Under the pieces are notes generated by a model that was not told the DNA's origin, did not search any database, and was given only the letters and a program-made list of their open reading frames with translations. A stretch of DNA of 64,000 nucleotides, from NCBI RefSeq assembly GCF_020184175.1, contig NC_065530.1:66999260-67063259 (forward strand). The letters are read 5' to 3'. The position numbers and the translations under genes are program-made. Shown in pieces: positions 37,881 to 48,713 of the stretch (positions are counted from its first letter, which is position 1; every line of letters starts with the position of its first letter). This DNA comes from Aphis gossypii. Its lineage: Eukaryota > Arthropoda > Insecta > Hemiptera > Aphididae.

Positions 37881-40800
37881 CTTTATTATATTTACAGTTT
37901 ATCAACTAACATAAATAATGTGATATTCCATATATTTATACTAAATATAAATATTTAAACAAAATGTCAAAAACTTAAGGAAGTGCAAATTTTGAAAAAA
38001 AAAACTTATTGAGAAATACAATATTGTTCTATTAATTTTGTTTTGATAGTTCTGGCTATTTAAAATTTAAAATGCTCATCATTCATCAATAAAATTTACT
38101 ATTCAATCATGTAAATTTAATTTTAGAGTGACGTTTATACTTTAAAAATCACTTAAAGTTTTATGCGTATATAACTATAAGATGTATTTTGTAGTTCTAT
38201 TTTTTCTTGTGAACTTAGGTCTGAAAATCTATCTTCCTCGCACCTGACGCCACAGAAAACATTATGTCAGTAATTAGACACCACCTCTAATGACAATAGT
38301 CCTGATACTTGTTACATTGTGGTAGTCGTTAAAACATTTTTGGTTTCATACAGAAATTCCACTTTAATTATTGTATATATTACAGATGATATATTGATAA
38401 TTTCTTTGTTAACATAATTGGGTTCAAGGTTAATGGATAAAAATGGTAGAAAGTAGCCGTTTTTTTTTTAAATATTCAGAATGTATTGAATATAATATTA
38501 GTAATATCAGTGTTGATTGAAATGTGCTGAAAGTTTTTTCCTATTTACGGCCGTTACAGTGGTCCACAATGCATAGAATCTGAAGTTTATGTTGACTACA
38601 TGATCTATGGCAGAATTATAATCAATATAGATGTGAACTTACTTATGAAATATTTCAAGGTTTTAGATGGTTTTGCGTTATTTTATAATATGGCCAAAAG
38701 CGTTTCATTAAGTGAGCAGAAAAATGGTATTTTATTTTTACGGTTATAATTAATTATTGGTGAGTTATATCATGGAAATGTCAGTGACTGTTTTAATTTG
38801 ATGATTTGACGACACGGGGAGACAAAATTAGAATAAACACACCTATTTTGTTTATAATACGTCACGGTGAGGCTAATTTATTATATTACTCGATATTAAG
38901 CAATGTATATAGCTTAATATATAATAATACTGAAAGCACTTGAATAAATAATTCGTAAAATGTGATAGCATTGAGAGTTTATTGTTATACTTGTGACTGT
39001 AAACTAATCATTTACAGTTACTACTTACTTATAACAGAAAAACGACTTACAATTATTAAAAATTATGAATTTTTTATGCGTATCAGTAATAAATATTAAT
39101 TATTGTAAATACGCATTACTTCGTGAATCCTATACATATAATTTTGTTCACTTAATATGACTACAATTTAAATGGTTTATGTAAAGTTAGGTTATATTAT
39201 GATACCTAACTATATTATGATATATAGTTTTTTAGTGTGTACCTTATATAATATATTCATTACAAGTAATATTTTTATATTACAATGAATACACTATATT
39301 AGAAAATAGTATTAAAATAAATACAATTTATAAAGAGATGGGACCTATCATAATATTGTTTTAATACTTGTAAGACGGCGTCTTATATATGCAATATGAC
39401 TACATTGCTGACAATTTAATAATTATTATTGGTTGGTCCTATGGTCCTATAATATTATTACTATTATATTTTTATCGTCATAATACAATAATTTCCTATT
39501 ATACTATGAATATTATAATTAATATTAAATAATAAAACTAACTAACTTATTTATCATTGTAAGTAGATAATTGTATAAATTCATATTAGTAGTTGATAGT
39601 AAGTTGTAAATTTTATTATTTAAATAATAATTAAATGATAGGTATGTTACCGACAGACAAATAATAATAAAATTATGTCGTAACGTATTATACTACTTGA
39701 TAAATGTTTATAATTACATCTTCAAATTCGTATGTGAGTTTGGACCTACAATTATAATTGTTTCCAATAATGTTGTTTGGCATATCCTAAGTTATTTTAA
39801 CTATATAAGTTTTCCTAACTTATTATAATAATTGAAAATTTCATTGAATTATACGTATTATACAATATATTATATCACATCGTATTATATTATACATATA
39901 ATCTGGCCGAGACCTTACTTAGTTTTTAATATCATTCTTTTAAGAACTAATTTGGAAAACAATTCAAGTATTTTATTATATGATTAAGTATTAACGTTAT
40001 CTATTATTATGGTGTTATAGTTACATAATATTACATTTTTAAATAAAAAATTTAATTATAACTTTATCATCTCAGATATCATAGAAACAGGCTTAATAAT
40101 TAATGTGAAATCTTCTGCACAATAATATATATTGTATAATTTAAATATAATTGTATTATTTTACTTTAATTAGAAGAGTTCGAATATTATTATAGTGTTG
40201 ACAAGCATATTTCACGAATTTCACAACCATATTATACAAGATATTTGCATATATAATAATAATGTGAGCGCAGTAATTTTATACACGAATTGTGTATGGG
40301 TACTATAACATGATTTATTCGTTAGAAATGGAAACACTACTGTTCCTTGTTTATATTTGAATTAAATAAAAATGTTTATCGTATGTGATTTTAACACTGA
40401 TAATAATTCAAAAGGACAAAAAAAAAAAATTATAAATTAACGAATTTAATTTTTTTTTCACTCTGAATTGAAATATACTGAATTTATAAAAATGAATATA
40501 TTTTAATGTTTACTAAACTAAAATCGCGTTTGAGCTCAAAATAATAATTGTGATTTATCAATTTTTACTTCTAGATTTCTCAATGTTCTCAAGTTAAGTA
40601 TTTGTTAAGACGTACCTACAACTGTCTTAGTGTATTGTGAATTTTTTAAATAACACCTATAATTCCACCGTTAAAATTTTAAAACATAATACGATATTAT
40701 TATAATAAAATATATAAATCCATCAAATAAAGCCTTGTAAAAGTCTTATTGTATTTTACTATTCTTTCTAGGATTTTTTTCTGGATGATTTGGTTGAGCA

Positions 40801-42320
40801 TTGAAAACAAAAGGTCCCCTCACTATCATATTAACCCTTTTAAAACCTTTTCCACACATTCACCTTTACTGTCTCATTTTATTATAACGTTTTTCCATCC
40901 CCCTCCTTTTATAATGTACATTCACATTGTGTGAACTACGTCACATTTGACCTAGTTTAAAATATATAACTCAATATTTTTTGAAATATCATACTATTAT
41001 CTACACACTATCTTTAAGTTTTATAATGTGTATTGCGAAGATTTTTTTTTCATTATCATATTTGTTATCCTCTATTTTTTTTACAATATTAACAAGATCT
41101 ATGGAAGCGTAAATGCGGTATGAATAGGATTTTATAAGGCATATGTTCACTGGCTTTAATCATAAAGTTCATACAGTAATGAGACGAACAAAATATGTCA
41201 AGAAAACTTGTTTGAATCTCTTCTGTAATTTCATGTTTAACTTCGTAGGCTTTTAAAAAAAGTACTTTGTGTATTTTTAAGATGAATAATAATAATACAA
41301 TTTTTATATAAAAATAATTACATGTCCATCCCATATAGGTTCAACCACTTTACCAAATTAAAATAAATATATATTAATTACTTTCATAATCACCACATAT
41401 TATATTTAATATATTTAATAAAAGAAATAAGTTAAGATTTCCTTGTTACAGTATCGACATCGTAGGATACATAGTATATGGTACGAATGATTAAATAGTC
41501 ACATTGATATTGACTAAATAAGTATACTATTAAGGGTGGTTGTTATAAATAAATAATAAAAAAAAAATCAATTACATTAATTCATTATTTGACATAAAAA
41601 AATTGTTTAAAACATGATCTTTATTAAACATACATGAACATTTCAAAATTCAAACTACTAATTAATACATGGTTATGTATTTTTAATTATAATTAAAGGA
41701 TAAAATGTCTGTGAAGAATGAACATGTTTGGTAAATAGTTTGTATAGATATATTTTAAACGATTGTATCGTAATATTATTATATTCACAAAATTAGAAAT
41801 TTTTAAATGAAACATTATTTTGCATGCCACTATACATCGCAATTAAATTTCAATAATTAACTATTTTGATATTCTTAATATCATGTTCTTTATATAATAT
41901 TATCGTAAGTTTATTTGTATCTAGTCAAAATACAGTGACATTTTTCCTCACAATTAATTACGTTTGTAAAGTTTGCGTATTAAATGGTTATGGTCTTTTT
42001 ATTTAAATACACTTAGTGCAGTTGTAATAATAATGTGAATATATGAGTCTCAAAAAATGATGACCGTATCTAATAATTGAGAAGATACCTTTAATTAATT
42101 GTGTATGTAAAAAAATATATAACAATATTAAAATTAAATTGTTACTTTAACATTCATATTATATATCCCAGATAGAAATAAAATATTTATATGACATTGA
42201 AAAAATATTTTATATGGTGTAATGAACATGGTAATAGAAACTATGTTTTTTCTACATTTTTTTTATTAAAATAATGTTAAAACAATATTTATCAAATAGT
42301 GGTTTGCCACAAGTTACACT
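37881..42320. other. AT-rich intergenic sequence
   Basis: The part 38220-38880 is less AT-rich and may be the inner part of the hAT-like element. A pyrimidine-rich stretch lies at 40780-40935. One exon candidate at 41089-41334 is listed separately. Otherwise nothing was recognised. Confidence 0.35.
41089..41334 (-). CDS. Possible terminal exon or ORF, unidentified
   Basis: A minus-strand open frame of 81 codons. The second half has a coding-like residue mix (EVKHEITEEIQTSFLDIF, then SSHYCMNFMIKASEHMPYK and a basic end RFHRSC before TAA). The first half is hydrophobic and AT-biased. A plausible acceptor (CTTTTTTTAAAAG) sits before codon ~32, so the coding part may be only about 50 residues. 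I do not recognise the family, and no polyadenylation signal lies close downstream. Confidence 0.28.
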   Translation of the reverse strand: MGWTCNYFYIKIVLLLFILKIHKVLFLKAYEVKHEITEEIQTSFLDIFCSSHYCMNFMIKASEHMPYKILFIPHLRFHRSC

Positions 42321-42329
42321 TTATAAATA

Positions 42330-42560
42330 TTACTAGATGTGCCTCGCTCTGCTGTGAAATTCGGTCTAAGTGATATTCGGTCTAAGTGAGAATCCTAGAT
42401 CGAAGACGGGACTGTAAAGAAAATATTGTAAAAAGTCTAGTAGTCACTATTTTAGTTAACCTAACCTCCGGTGGTTTGGAAGGAGCCGAGGGAGTCCTAA
42501 CCTAACCTTAGATGGGTTCGAGTGAAAATCGTTTTACGGGGAATTCAGTCGGAAATGGTA
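42330..42560. repeat. Short tandem-duplication segment, possible transposon remnant
   Basis: It contains ATTCGGTCTAAGTGA twice in direct succession (about 42359-42389) and two CCTAACCT words (about 42460-42505), with a G+C content well above the flanks. Such blocks look like pieces of a repeat, but no termini were identified. Confidence 0.35.
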
Positions 42561-42810
42561 ATCAGGTGTCTAGAAAAGAAATAATTTACTAAAAAAGTAC
42601 TTAAGTCGATCGTTGTGTTTATAAGTTATTACCTATAGTTAATATACCTAACTGATAGTATTATGATTGTTATCGCTCTCGGTGTAAAAGTTTATCTCGA
42701 CATAATAGCCCGGCTGTTTTTGAAATGTGTAATTATATAATAATATATAATATATTACATATACATAATATAAAAATACAAAAAATGGTAATTTTGATTG
42801 TCTATTTCTC

Positions 42811-42938
42811 CTCAACCAGTGTAATACGGTGTTCGGACGCTTGCCCGGTTTTTTTTTTTTTTTTTTAAAACAAAAAACAAATGAATCGAAAAATTGCAAT
42901 TGAGTGTCTAGCTATCCGTCCTCAACCAGTGTAAATCT
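42811..42938. repeat. Spaced direct repeat CCTCAACCAGTGTAA
   Basis: The 15-base word CCTCAACCAGTGTAA occurs twice about 110 bp apart, each preceded by a GTCTA word, with a long poly-T between the copies (about 42851-42866). A local duplication or two ends of a small element is possible. Confidence 0.5.
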
Positions 42939-43639
42939 ATTCCTGTGAAAGTGTGATGTTAGTTCTTAAGCACATACATATTATATTATAATTTAATCGA
43001 CCACATCATATATTGTACAATGTACACATGTATTTGAAAATCAAATTAAAGGAATATAAAGTATTTTAAAGAACACTATAGTAAAGTGTAATATTAACAA
43101 ACAATAAATATATGTATATTATTGTATACGTAAAATTAAACTTGGCAATAATACGTTTAAGTATTGGAGTTTATTCTTTTTAATTGTTTGTAATGGTAAA
43201 TAATTAAGAATATTGTATATTTTTATGATATATTTGATATATATTTTGAACATGAGACATAAAAAAAAACATACAGAACAATGTGTATTATAATTATTAT
43301 TATAATGTAAGTAATTAATGAAAATATTACATGCATAAAACGCTGTACATGGTGTGTGTTATAACATTGTTATGGTCAACAGTGTCTGGTTTGGTTACAA
43401 AGCAGTAACTACAATGCTTATGTTGTATTATAACAATTAAAATTTTTGTTCAATGAAACAATGTCAATCATTACTTGTTATGTTTCTTAAGGACATTGAC
43501 AAACAATATAAATACAAATTAAATGTGTAAATACGACAAATATTCACGTTGAAAAAGTGCGAGATACGAACGTAATGAGAATGTTGTTGACCACATCGAC
43601 CGACGATCCCGGAAAAGAACTTAAAAATAATAGACACAT

Positions 43640-43929
43640 CAGTGGCGCAACCAGGATTTATTCAAGGGGGGGGGGGGTCCAGGAACATTTTTTATTTATT
43701 ATATATTGTTTTTTTGTTCTCTTCCTGAGTATATACTTTATACATTATAAATACATTTCATTGCTTTATATACACAATTATATTATTATACCAACTCTAA
43801 TAATAATTATAATCAATACATTTTGATGAAAACTTTTGGGTAACTTTAAAAATATAAAATAAAAATAAATACTATGGCATGATCCAAGGGGGGTCCTGGC
43901 CGGGGTCCACCCCCCTGGTTGCGTCCTGG
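43640..43929. mobile_element. Small TIR element with a 12-G subterminal run
   Basis: The left end CAGTGGCGCAACCAGG (43640-43655) and the right end CCTGGTTGCGTCCTGG (43914-43929) are inverted with 12 of 16 matches, perfect over the inner 10 bp. Inside the left end is a run of twelve G (43666-43677) followed by TCCAGGA; inside the right end is CCAAGGGGGGTCCTGG. The interior is AT-rich with no transposase. It resembles a common arthropod MITE type and the element at 18460-18704. Confidence 0.65.
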
Positions 43930-44189
43930 AACACATTAAGTTGTAAGTATAAAAAAGCGGCATCCTCGAAATCACATACGGACTTTGTGGTAATACGGCC
44001 CGGTAGTAATTCGCGTTGCATTCTGAATAGAATATCCCTGTAATACTCGGGGCGGATGCGCTAATTAATTAGCTTATATGAATGATAGAAATTGTACTTA
44101 CCGGTCTGTAAAACGTCCAATGAAGTTAAAAAAAATATATATAATATATTATATGTACCTACTAAAAAAAGTACAGAAAAAAGTGCAAA

Positions 44190-44311
44190 TTTTTGTTTAC
44201 GTAAAGACAAACGTGTTGCATGAACGTCAAAGAAAAATTGCCTGATGCAGGCGCACCGGACCCAGGTCCTCAACGCTTTTCGCTCTCTACTCCGCCACAA
44301 CATGGCACCAG
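44190..44311 (-). mobile_element. Diverged SINE-like sequence
   Basis: It shares with the SINE at 44846-44981, in the same minus orientation and order, an identical GTTGTGGCGGAG word (here 44290-44301), a GGTCCG word at the B-box position, and a GGCAATTTTTCTT block. The A-box region is not recognisable, so this is a diverged or 5'-replaced copy. It is followed on the minus strand by ACAGACCG|GTAAGTAC near 44100, which looks like a donor site but has no supported exon. Confidence 0.4.
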
Positions 44312-44401
44312 TATTAACAAATATTAAATACCGCACATAATATAATTTAATTAATATTACAAAGGATATTATTAAATATTAATTGTCAATCATCACTAAT
44401 G

Positions 44402-44522
44402 GATAGACCGATGGACCAGACTTGCGGTTATTTATAGTACTAATTCCAACCATAAATGCGTAATATGCAATGGAACAACGAACGTCTTACGGACGCTATT
44501 CAATTTGAATTGTTCATTCGAA
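44402..44522 (+). other. Exon-like fragment with GTGAGT donor
   Basis: An open frame without ATG runs from about 44402 to GAA at 44520-44522, directly followed by GTGAGTAC. It contains a CVICNGTTNVLRTLF segment (Cys-x2-Cys) and a later Cys. The next acceptor in compatible phase 0 is TTTCAG ending 44659, giving KLYGDGQHRPK before a stop. Function is unknown; with the downstream zinc-knuckle piece it may represent a decayed multi-exon gene. Confidence 0.25.
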
Positions 44523-44762
44523 GTGAGTACACGTATTAGTTATTTTAACCTTTTCGCGTGTATTTTTTGTTTGTTTTTAGGTTAACTGTAATATGTCATT
44601 TTACTTTTTACTTAATTAATAATTTAATATTAAATGTTATAGATTATGTTCAGTTTCAGAAACTGTACGGTGATGGTCAACACCGACCAAAAATGCCAAA
44701 AAAGTATGAATATCAAAAATAATGAATATATACAATGTTACCTATACACTTTTATTTTTCAG

Positions 44763-44806
44763 GATGCTATAAACTGAAGCACAAAAGGCCATCTGGCCCG
44801 TGATTG
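44763..44806 (+). pseudogene. Decayed CCHC zinc-knuckle fragment
   Basis: After an acceptor ATTTTTCAG (ending 44762) the sequence encodes CYK in one frame and then, one base out of frame, GHLARDC. Together these are the ends of a CCHC zinc knuckle of the CYKCGKxGHLARDC type; the second cysteine is lost and a +1 shift separates the halves. It is followed by GTACGT, a possible donor. A 22-nt piece at 45029-45050 (between AAATACAG and GTAAGC) could encode DREECPS, as often follows such knuckles, but the phases do not join cleanly. Called a remnant of a nucleic-acid-binding zinc-knuckle gene or of a retroelement gag. Confidence 0.35.
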
Positions 44807-44845
44807 TACGTATATTTTGTAATTATATATATTATTATTATTATT

Positions 44846-44981
44846 GCGCGGGGGATGGCGGCACTTATTCTCCGGACACCGGGACTTGCCCGAAGAAAAA
44901 TGCCACTCGGTGACCGCGAATCGAACCAGCAACCGGCTCCGCCACAACGACGCCTTAGACCGCACGGCCACCTCGTCCCCC
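44846..44981 (-). mobile_element. tRNA-derived SINE
   Basis: On the minus strand it starts GGGGGACGAGGTGGCCGTGC. A pol III A box (TGGCCGTGCGG, 44960-44970) and B box (GGTTCGATTC, 44918-44927) are spaced as in a tRNA. A tRNA-unrelated G+C-rich body follows and the element ends in an (AAT)n tail (44824-44845). Flanking ATATTTT-TAATTA words on both sides may be an imperfect target-site duplication. The tRNA part lacks a complete cloverleaf, so this is a SINE and not a functional tRNA gene. Confidence 0.75.
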
Positions 44982-45028
44982 AATATTTTTAATTAATATT
45001 GATTGTTAAAAATATGATTTAAATACAG

Positions 45029-45050
45029 GACAGAGAAGAATGTCCAAGCG
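45029..45050 (+). other. Possible 22-nt microexon
   Basis: GACAGAGAAGAATGTCCAAG and two more bases lie between an acceptor-like AAATACAG and a donor-like GTAAGC. One frame reads DREECPS, which would suit the linker after a CCHC knuckle. Another acceptor, TTTTTTTCAG, lies downstream at 45120-45129 and is followed at once by AATAAA. The interpretation is speculative. Confidence 0.22.
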
Positions 45051-46330
45051 GTAAGCAATAAGTTTTTTATTGTTAGCATTTTTATTATTATTTTTCTAAA
45101 TTTTAAATTTGTTATGTTTATTTTTTCAGAATAAATAAAATATAATCAATATATTTGTATGTGTTTTTCTTTAAGAGTTTTCCTGCCGTCTATATTTATA
45201 TTAATATAATATGAGTGTATCTAATAATTAAATAATAGTATCAGTTGTAGTAGTGCAACTTCAATGTATCATGTCTGTAAAGGAAAGTATAAGTTCGATC
45301 AAATTACTTACATTACAATTACAGGTATTTGTGCAGCTAATAGGTTAACCTAATAATAATAATAAACATGTATTTTAAGTACCATTATTATTATGTTGAG
45401 TGTTGGCACCGTTGGTATTGTTATAGGTATTTTTTATTTTTTGGTTAGTAGCTTAAATAATTAAAACATTTATGTATGCTTATTCAGCTTATTGTAATCT
45501 TAAGTATATTATATTATATTAATTAATTTTAAAATATATAATGCAATAAAATATTAAAATGTAAAAAAAAAGAAATTAAGCAGTATAATAAGTAATAGGT
45601 ATTGGTTAATTTACATGAGCTATTGCGTATAATACATTTAATTTTTTTTTTTTTAATTTCATTTTCACATAAAAATGATGAAAATAGAAGAATTTTTGTA
45701 AATGAATTTAATATTAATAAGAATAAATAACATAATACATTTAATAAATTCATATTTACCATATTAAGTTACTATAATAACATGTCCAATGTCCATCCAA
45801 CATATTATATTCAGTCATAACAATTCTGCATTAGTATACACACACAGTAATATAAGTAAGTATATATATATATTGGTATACCTCATACCAGTGTATGTAT
45901 TGAAATGTCACACTTATAATCATAATCATAACTATACACTGTATAAACTCTTGTTTCTTATCCATATGTACAGTGTCAGTGTGTTGTATCTATTATAATA
46001 GTCCAATATATTAGACAAAACATTAAAACAAATCAAATAGGTATCAATTGTACAATACAATATATAACAATATTTAATATAGGAAATAATATATATATAA
46101 TTTATTCAGAGAAATTGTTACAGTATACATTAAAACGTATTACACATTACATCATAGTCAATTTAAAGGACATGCATAATAAAATACTATAAGAAAAGTG
46201 TCATAAACATTTCCTACAGAAACTCTTAGGTATGATTAAGAATATTTGCAATTACAACTTTGACTTACCTAACTATACCTGTACCTAACTCTTTCAGGGG
46301 CTTTTATTATTGAAACATATCAATTTTATA

Positions 46331-46334
<4 letters not shown>
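45051..46334. other. AT-rich intergenic sequence
   Basis: No gene was recognised. The open frames 45529-45762 (-) and 45789-45998 (+) are low-complexity. Confidence 0.4.

Positions 46335-46372
<38 letters not shown>
46335..46372. repeat. (TG)19 microsatellite
   Basis: An uninterrupted TG dinucleotide array. Confidence 0.97.
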
Positions 46373-46375
<3 letters not shown>

Positions 46376-46588
46376 AAATATTATATTAAAAAATGAAGAG
46401 TATGCCATCATATATACCTGTAAAATTCCGTATAATTCGTGTGTAATAAAGCTTATATTAATTGTCTATTTAATATAACGTTTCCCAAAGCAACGTACAC
46501 TTGAAAGTTGAAACCCTCATACCTATAGGTATTTACGTAAAACGGGTTGAAAATACAACAACATATTATAATATAACAAACAGCCGAT

Positions 46589-46608
46589 AAAAAAAAAAAA
46601 AAAAAAAA
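46589..46608. repeat. 20-base poly-A tract
   Basis: A homopolymer run immediately left of the CpG-rich segment 46620-46785. Confidence 0.9.
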
Positions 46609-46619
46609 TCGAAAAAATA

Positions 46620-46785
46620 ATAAAATCGTCGAAAACCCGCGTAATAATCGAACCTAACCTAAGAAAAACGCGTTATCGAGACGGCGGCGTTGGAGAACCG
46701 TCTGTTTTCGCGATAACGACGGCGGCGGGCCATGGAAGAAAAAAACGGCGACCGAGGCGCACTCTTTTCATAGTGAAACGAACTA
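46620..46785. promoter_or_regulatory. CpG-rich segment with hairpin
   Basis: A short G+C-rich island in AT-rich DNA. It contains a compound inverted repeat: CGTTATCG (46671-46678) pairs with CGATAACG (46711-46718), and inside it AGACGG (46679-46684) pairs with CCGTCT (46698-46703). ACGGCGGCG is repeated directly. It lies just beyond the 3' end of the LINE remnant. It could be a promoter fragment or repeat-derived. No gene is attached. Confidence 0.35.
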
Positions 46786-46852
46786 TTGTTCACGCTTTAT
46801 TATATAAGATTATATTTATGAATATTATAAAAATATTATTATAAGCTTCTTT

Positions 46853-47053
46853 TTAACAGCTTAGCGGGCCTTGTAGATCAGTTGCTGCTACCAATAAATC
46901 ATTCCATCGAATTCTGTCACTTGTGTCCTCTATTCGTATGCTTTCATGGATCGTTTTTATATCTTTTTCCACAACATCTTTCCATCTCGTCCTGGGTCTT
47001 CCTATAGGCCGTTTTCCTGCAACATTTCCATCTGTGACACGTGTCCAGCCCAC
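46853..47053 (-). pseudogene. LINE C-terminal segment
   Basis: An open frame with GKRPIGRPRTRWKDVVEKDI and DLQGPLSC at the end, the usual C-terminus of this LINE type. The preceding WAGHV motif lies in a different frame, so a frameshift occurs near 47050. It is not an independent gene. Confidence 0.85.
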
Positions 47054-47275
47054 TCAATTATTTTTCTTCTGCAATAAGATAAAATATTTGGCCTTTCGTA
47101 TAGATTTTGTAGGTCCTTATTGAGTCTTCTTTCATAGGTTCTGTTCCATGTTATAACCCGGACCAAATATTTTCTTGAGAATTGTTCTTTCAGTTGTACT
47201 CAATTTGGAGTGATCATCTTTTGTAGTAGTCCACGTCTCACATCCATACGTCAGCACTGGTCTCAAGTAGCTTGT

Positions 47276-47680
47276 TTAAGGAATTATCTTCGATTCCCTT
47301 GATAATAACTTCGATTTGAATAATTTGAATAAGCTATAATAACATAAATTCGCACTAGCTACTCGTTCTTTTATTTCTTCATGCGTGTTATTTTTGCCAT
47401 TTATGTTAGAGTACGTTAAATACTTGTACGATGTTACTTTTGCAAATAGATATCCTATTTGTAGGCTTGAGTCAACATTATCGTTCCGAGATATGCTCAT
47501 ATATTTTGTTTTTCCTCGATTAACTTCTAACCCAAGTGTTTTAGCAGCTTCCAAAAATTTTATTCGTGTCTGTACTACTTCCTTTCTGGTATTGTTCAAA
47601 ATAATCACATTATCCGCATAAGCAAGGATGACTTCTATTTCACCTACTTCAAATTTCCGCTTTTTGTTAGCTATTCTCAT
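47276..47680 (-). pseudogene. LINE reverse-transcriptase palm fragment, broken
   Basis: The segment reads VILAYADNVIIL, where active reverse transcriptases have YADD; the second catalytic Asp is replaced by Asn. LGLEVNRGKTKYM follows, then a KSKLLSR segment typical of the thumb. Upstream (about 47700-47900, other frames) lie RPEQWNILRYLGIPQNYIDL-like and SFRQVDA-stop pieces of the finger/palm. These belong to the same element as 46855-49385. Confidence 0.85.
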
Positions 47681-48713
47681 TACCCGTTAGAGGGCAATGT
47701 TGAAAAGCATTTGAGATTATGCATCTACTTGGCGAAAGCTAGATTTCACTTCAAACACTTCCGATAATTCTTGTTGATATTTAAATTTCAACATTGCCTT
47801 ACTATTGCACATCTTTATTAGGTCTATGTAATTTTGAGGAATACCAAGATATCTCAGAATATTCCATTGCTCTGGTCTATTAATGAAGCTATTTAACTAT
47901 GGTATCTTGTCCTTGCCTGTTTAATAGTGTTTCAAAGTGTTTTTAAAACTTCTATTATAATATCTCTTTTATCCGTAATTAACCGTCCCTTCTAATTTAC
48001 AAGCTTTTTTTATCTGTGATTTGAATCCTTCTTTAATTTGTTTACTATTTTCAAAGGATTTTTTGGGTTTTTTCTGTTTTCCTCTAATTCTGTTATTTTA
48101 ATCTTTATATAAATTCTTTTTTCTCTTCTTAAAATTTTGTAGGTTTCTTTTCATAGTAAATTTTTTTTTCTTCCGATGGCGTTTGTAACATATTTTTTCT
48201 AAGTTTGTTTCGTTTCCTCGTTGCTTCTCGACATATATTATTGCATCATCGTTTTCATTCTTGTTTTGGTGCATTTCCGATAGCTGCTGTTGCGCTTTTT
48301 GTTATTATTTGTTTTATTTAGCTCCATTGATTATTTATATCCTCTACTATATTCTGCAATTTATTGTTTTTTATTTAATTCTAAATTAGCTTTTAAAATG
48401 CCTTGCTATTTGTTGATCTCTTAATCTCTCTACATTAAATCTTGAATTGTTATTTTTTGATGATCTTTTCCATCTCGATGATAACCTTTTCTTGAACTGG
48501 GCTATTAACAAATAATGGTTGGTATCCACGATATTACCTCAATAACTTCTTACATTACTTATAGCACTCCTATGTTTTTTACTGATCGTTATATGATCTA
48601 TCTGATTTTTGGTTTTTCAATCTGGCTTTACCCATGTGTGCTTGTGTATGTCTTACTGGGGAAAGTAAGTATTGCTTATGCCTTATTACCAACTCTTTTG
48701 TCATCTTGATAAG

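Noticed and set aside
44918..44981. Functional tRNA gene at the A/B-box sequence
   Set aside because: Acceptor and anticodon stems do not form a full cloverleaf, and a non-tRNA body with an (AAT)n tail follows, so a SINE is the better explanation.
44759..44992. Open frames on both strands across the SINE
   Set aside because: The sequence is explained by a pol III-type SINE with A and B boxes. The frames are incidental.
46923..47123. Plus-strand open frames across the LINE (also 47385-47621, 48515-48709, 49096-49335)
   Set aside because: These are antisense to endonuclease and reverse-transcriptase segments that are clearly recognisable on the minus strand.
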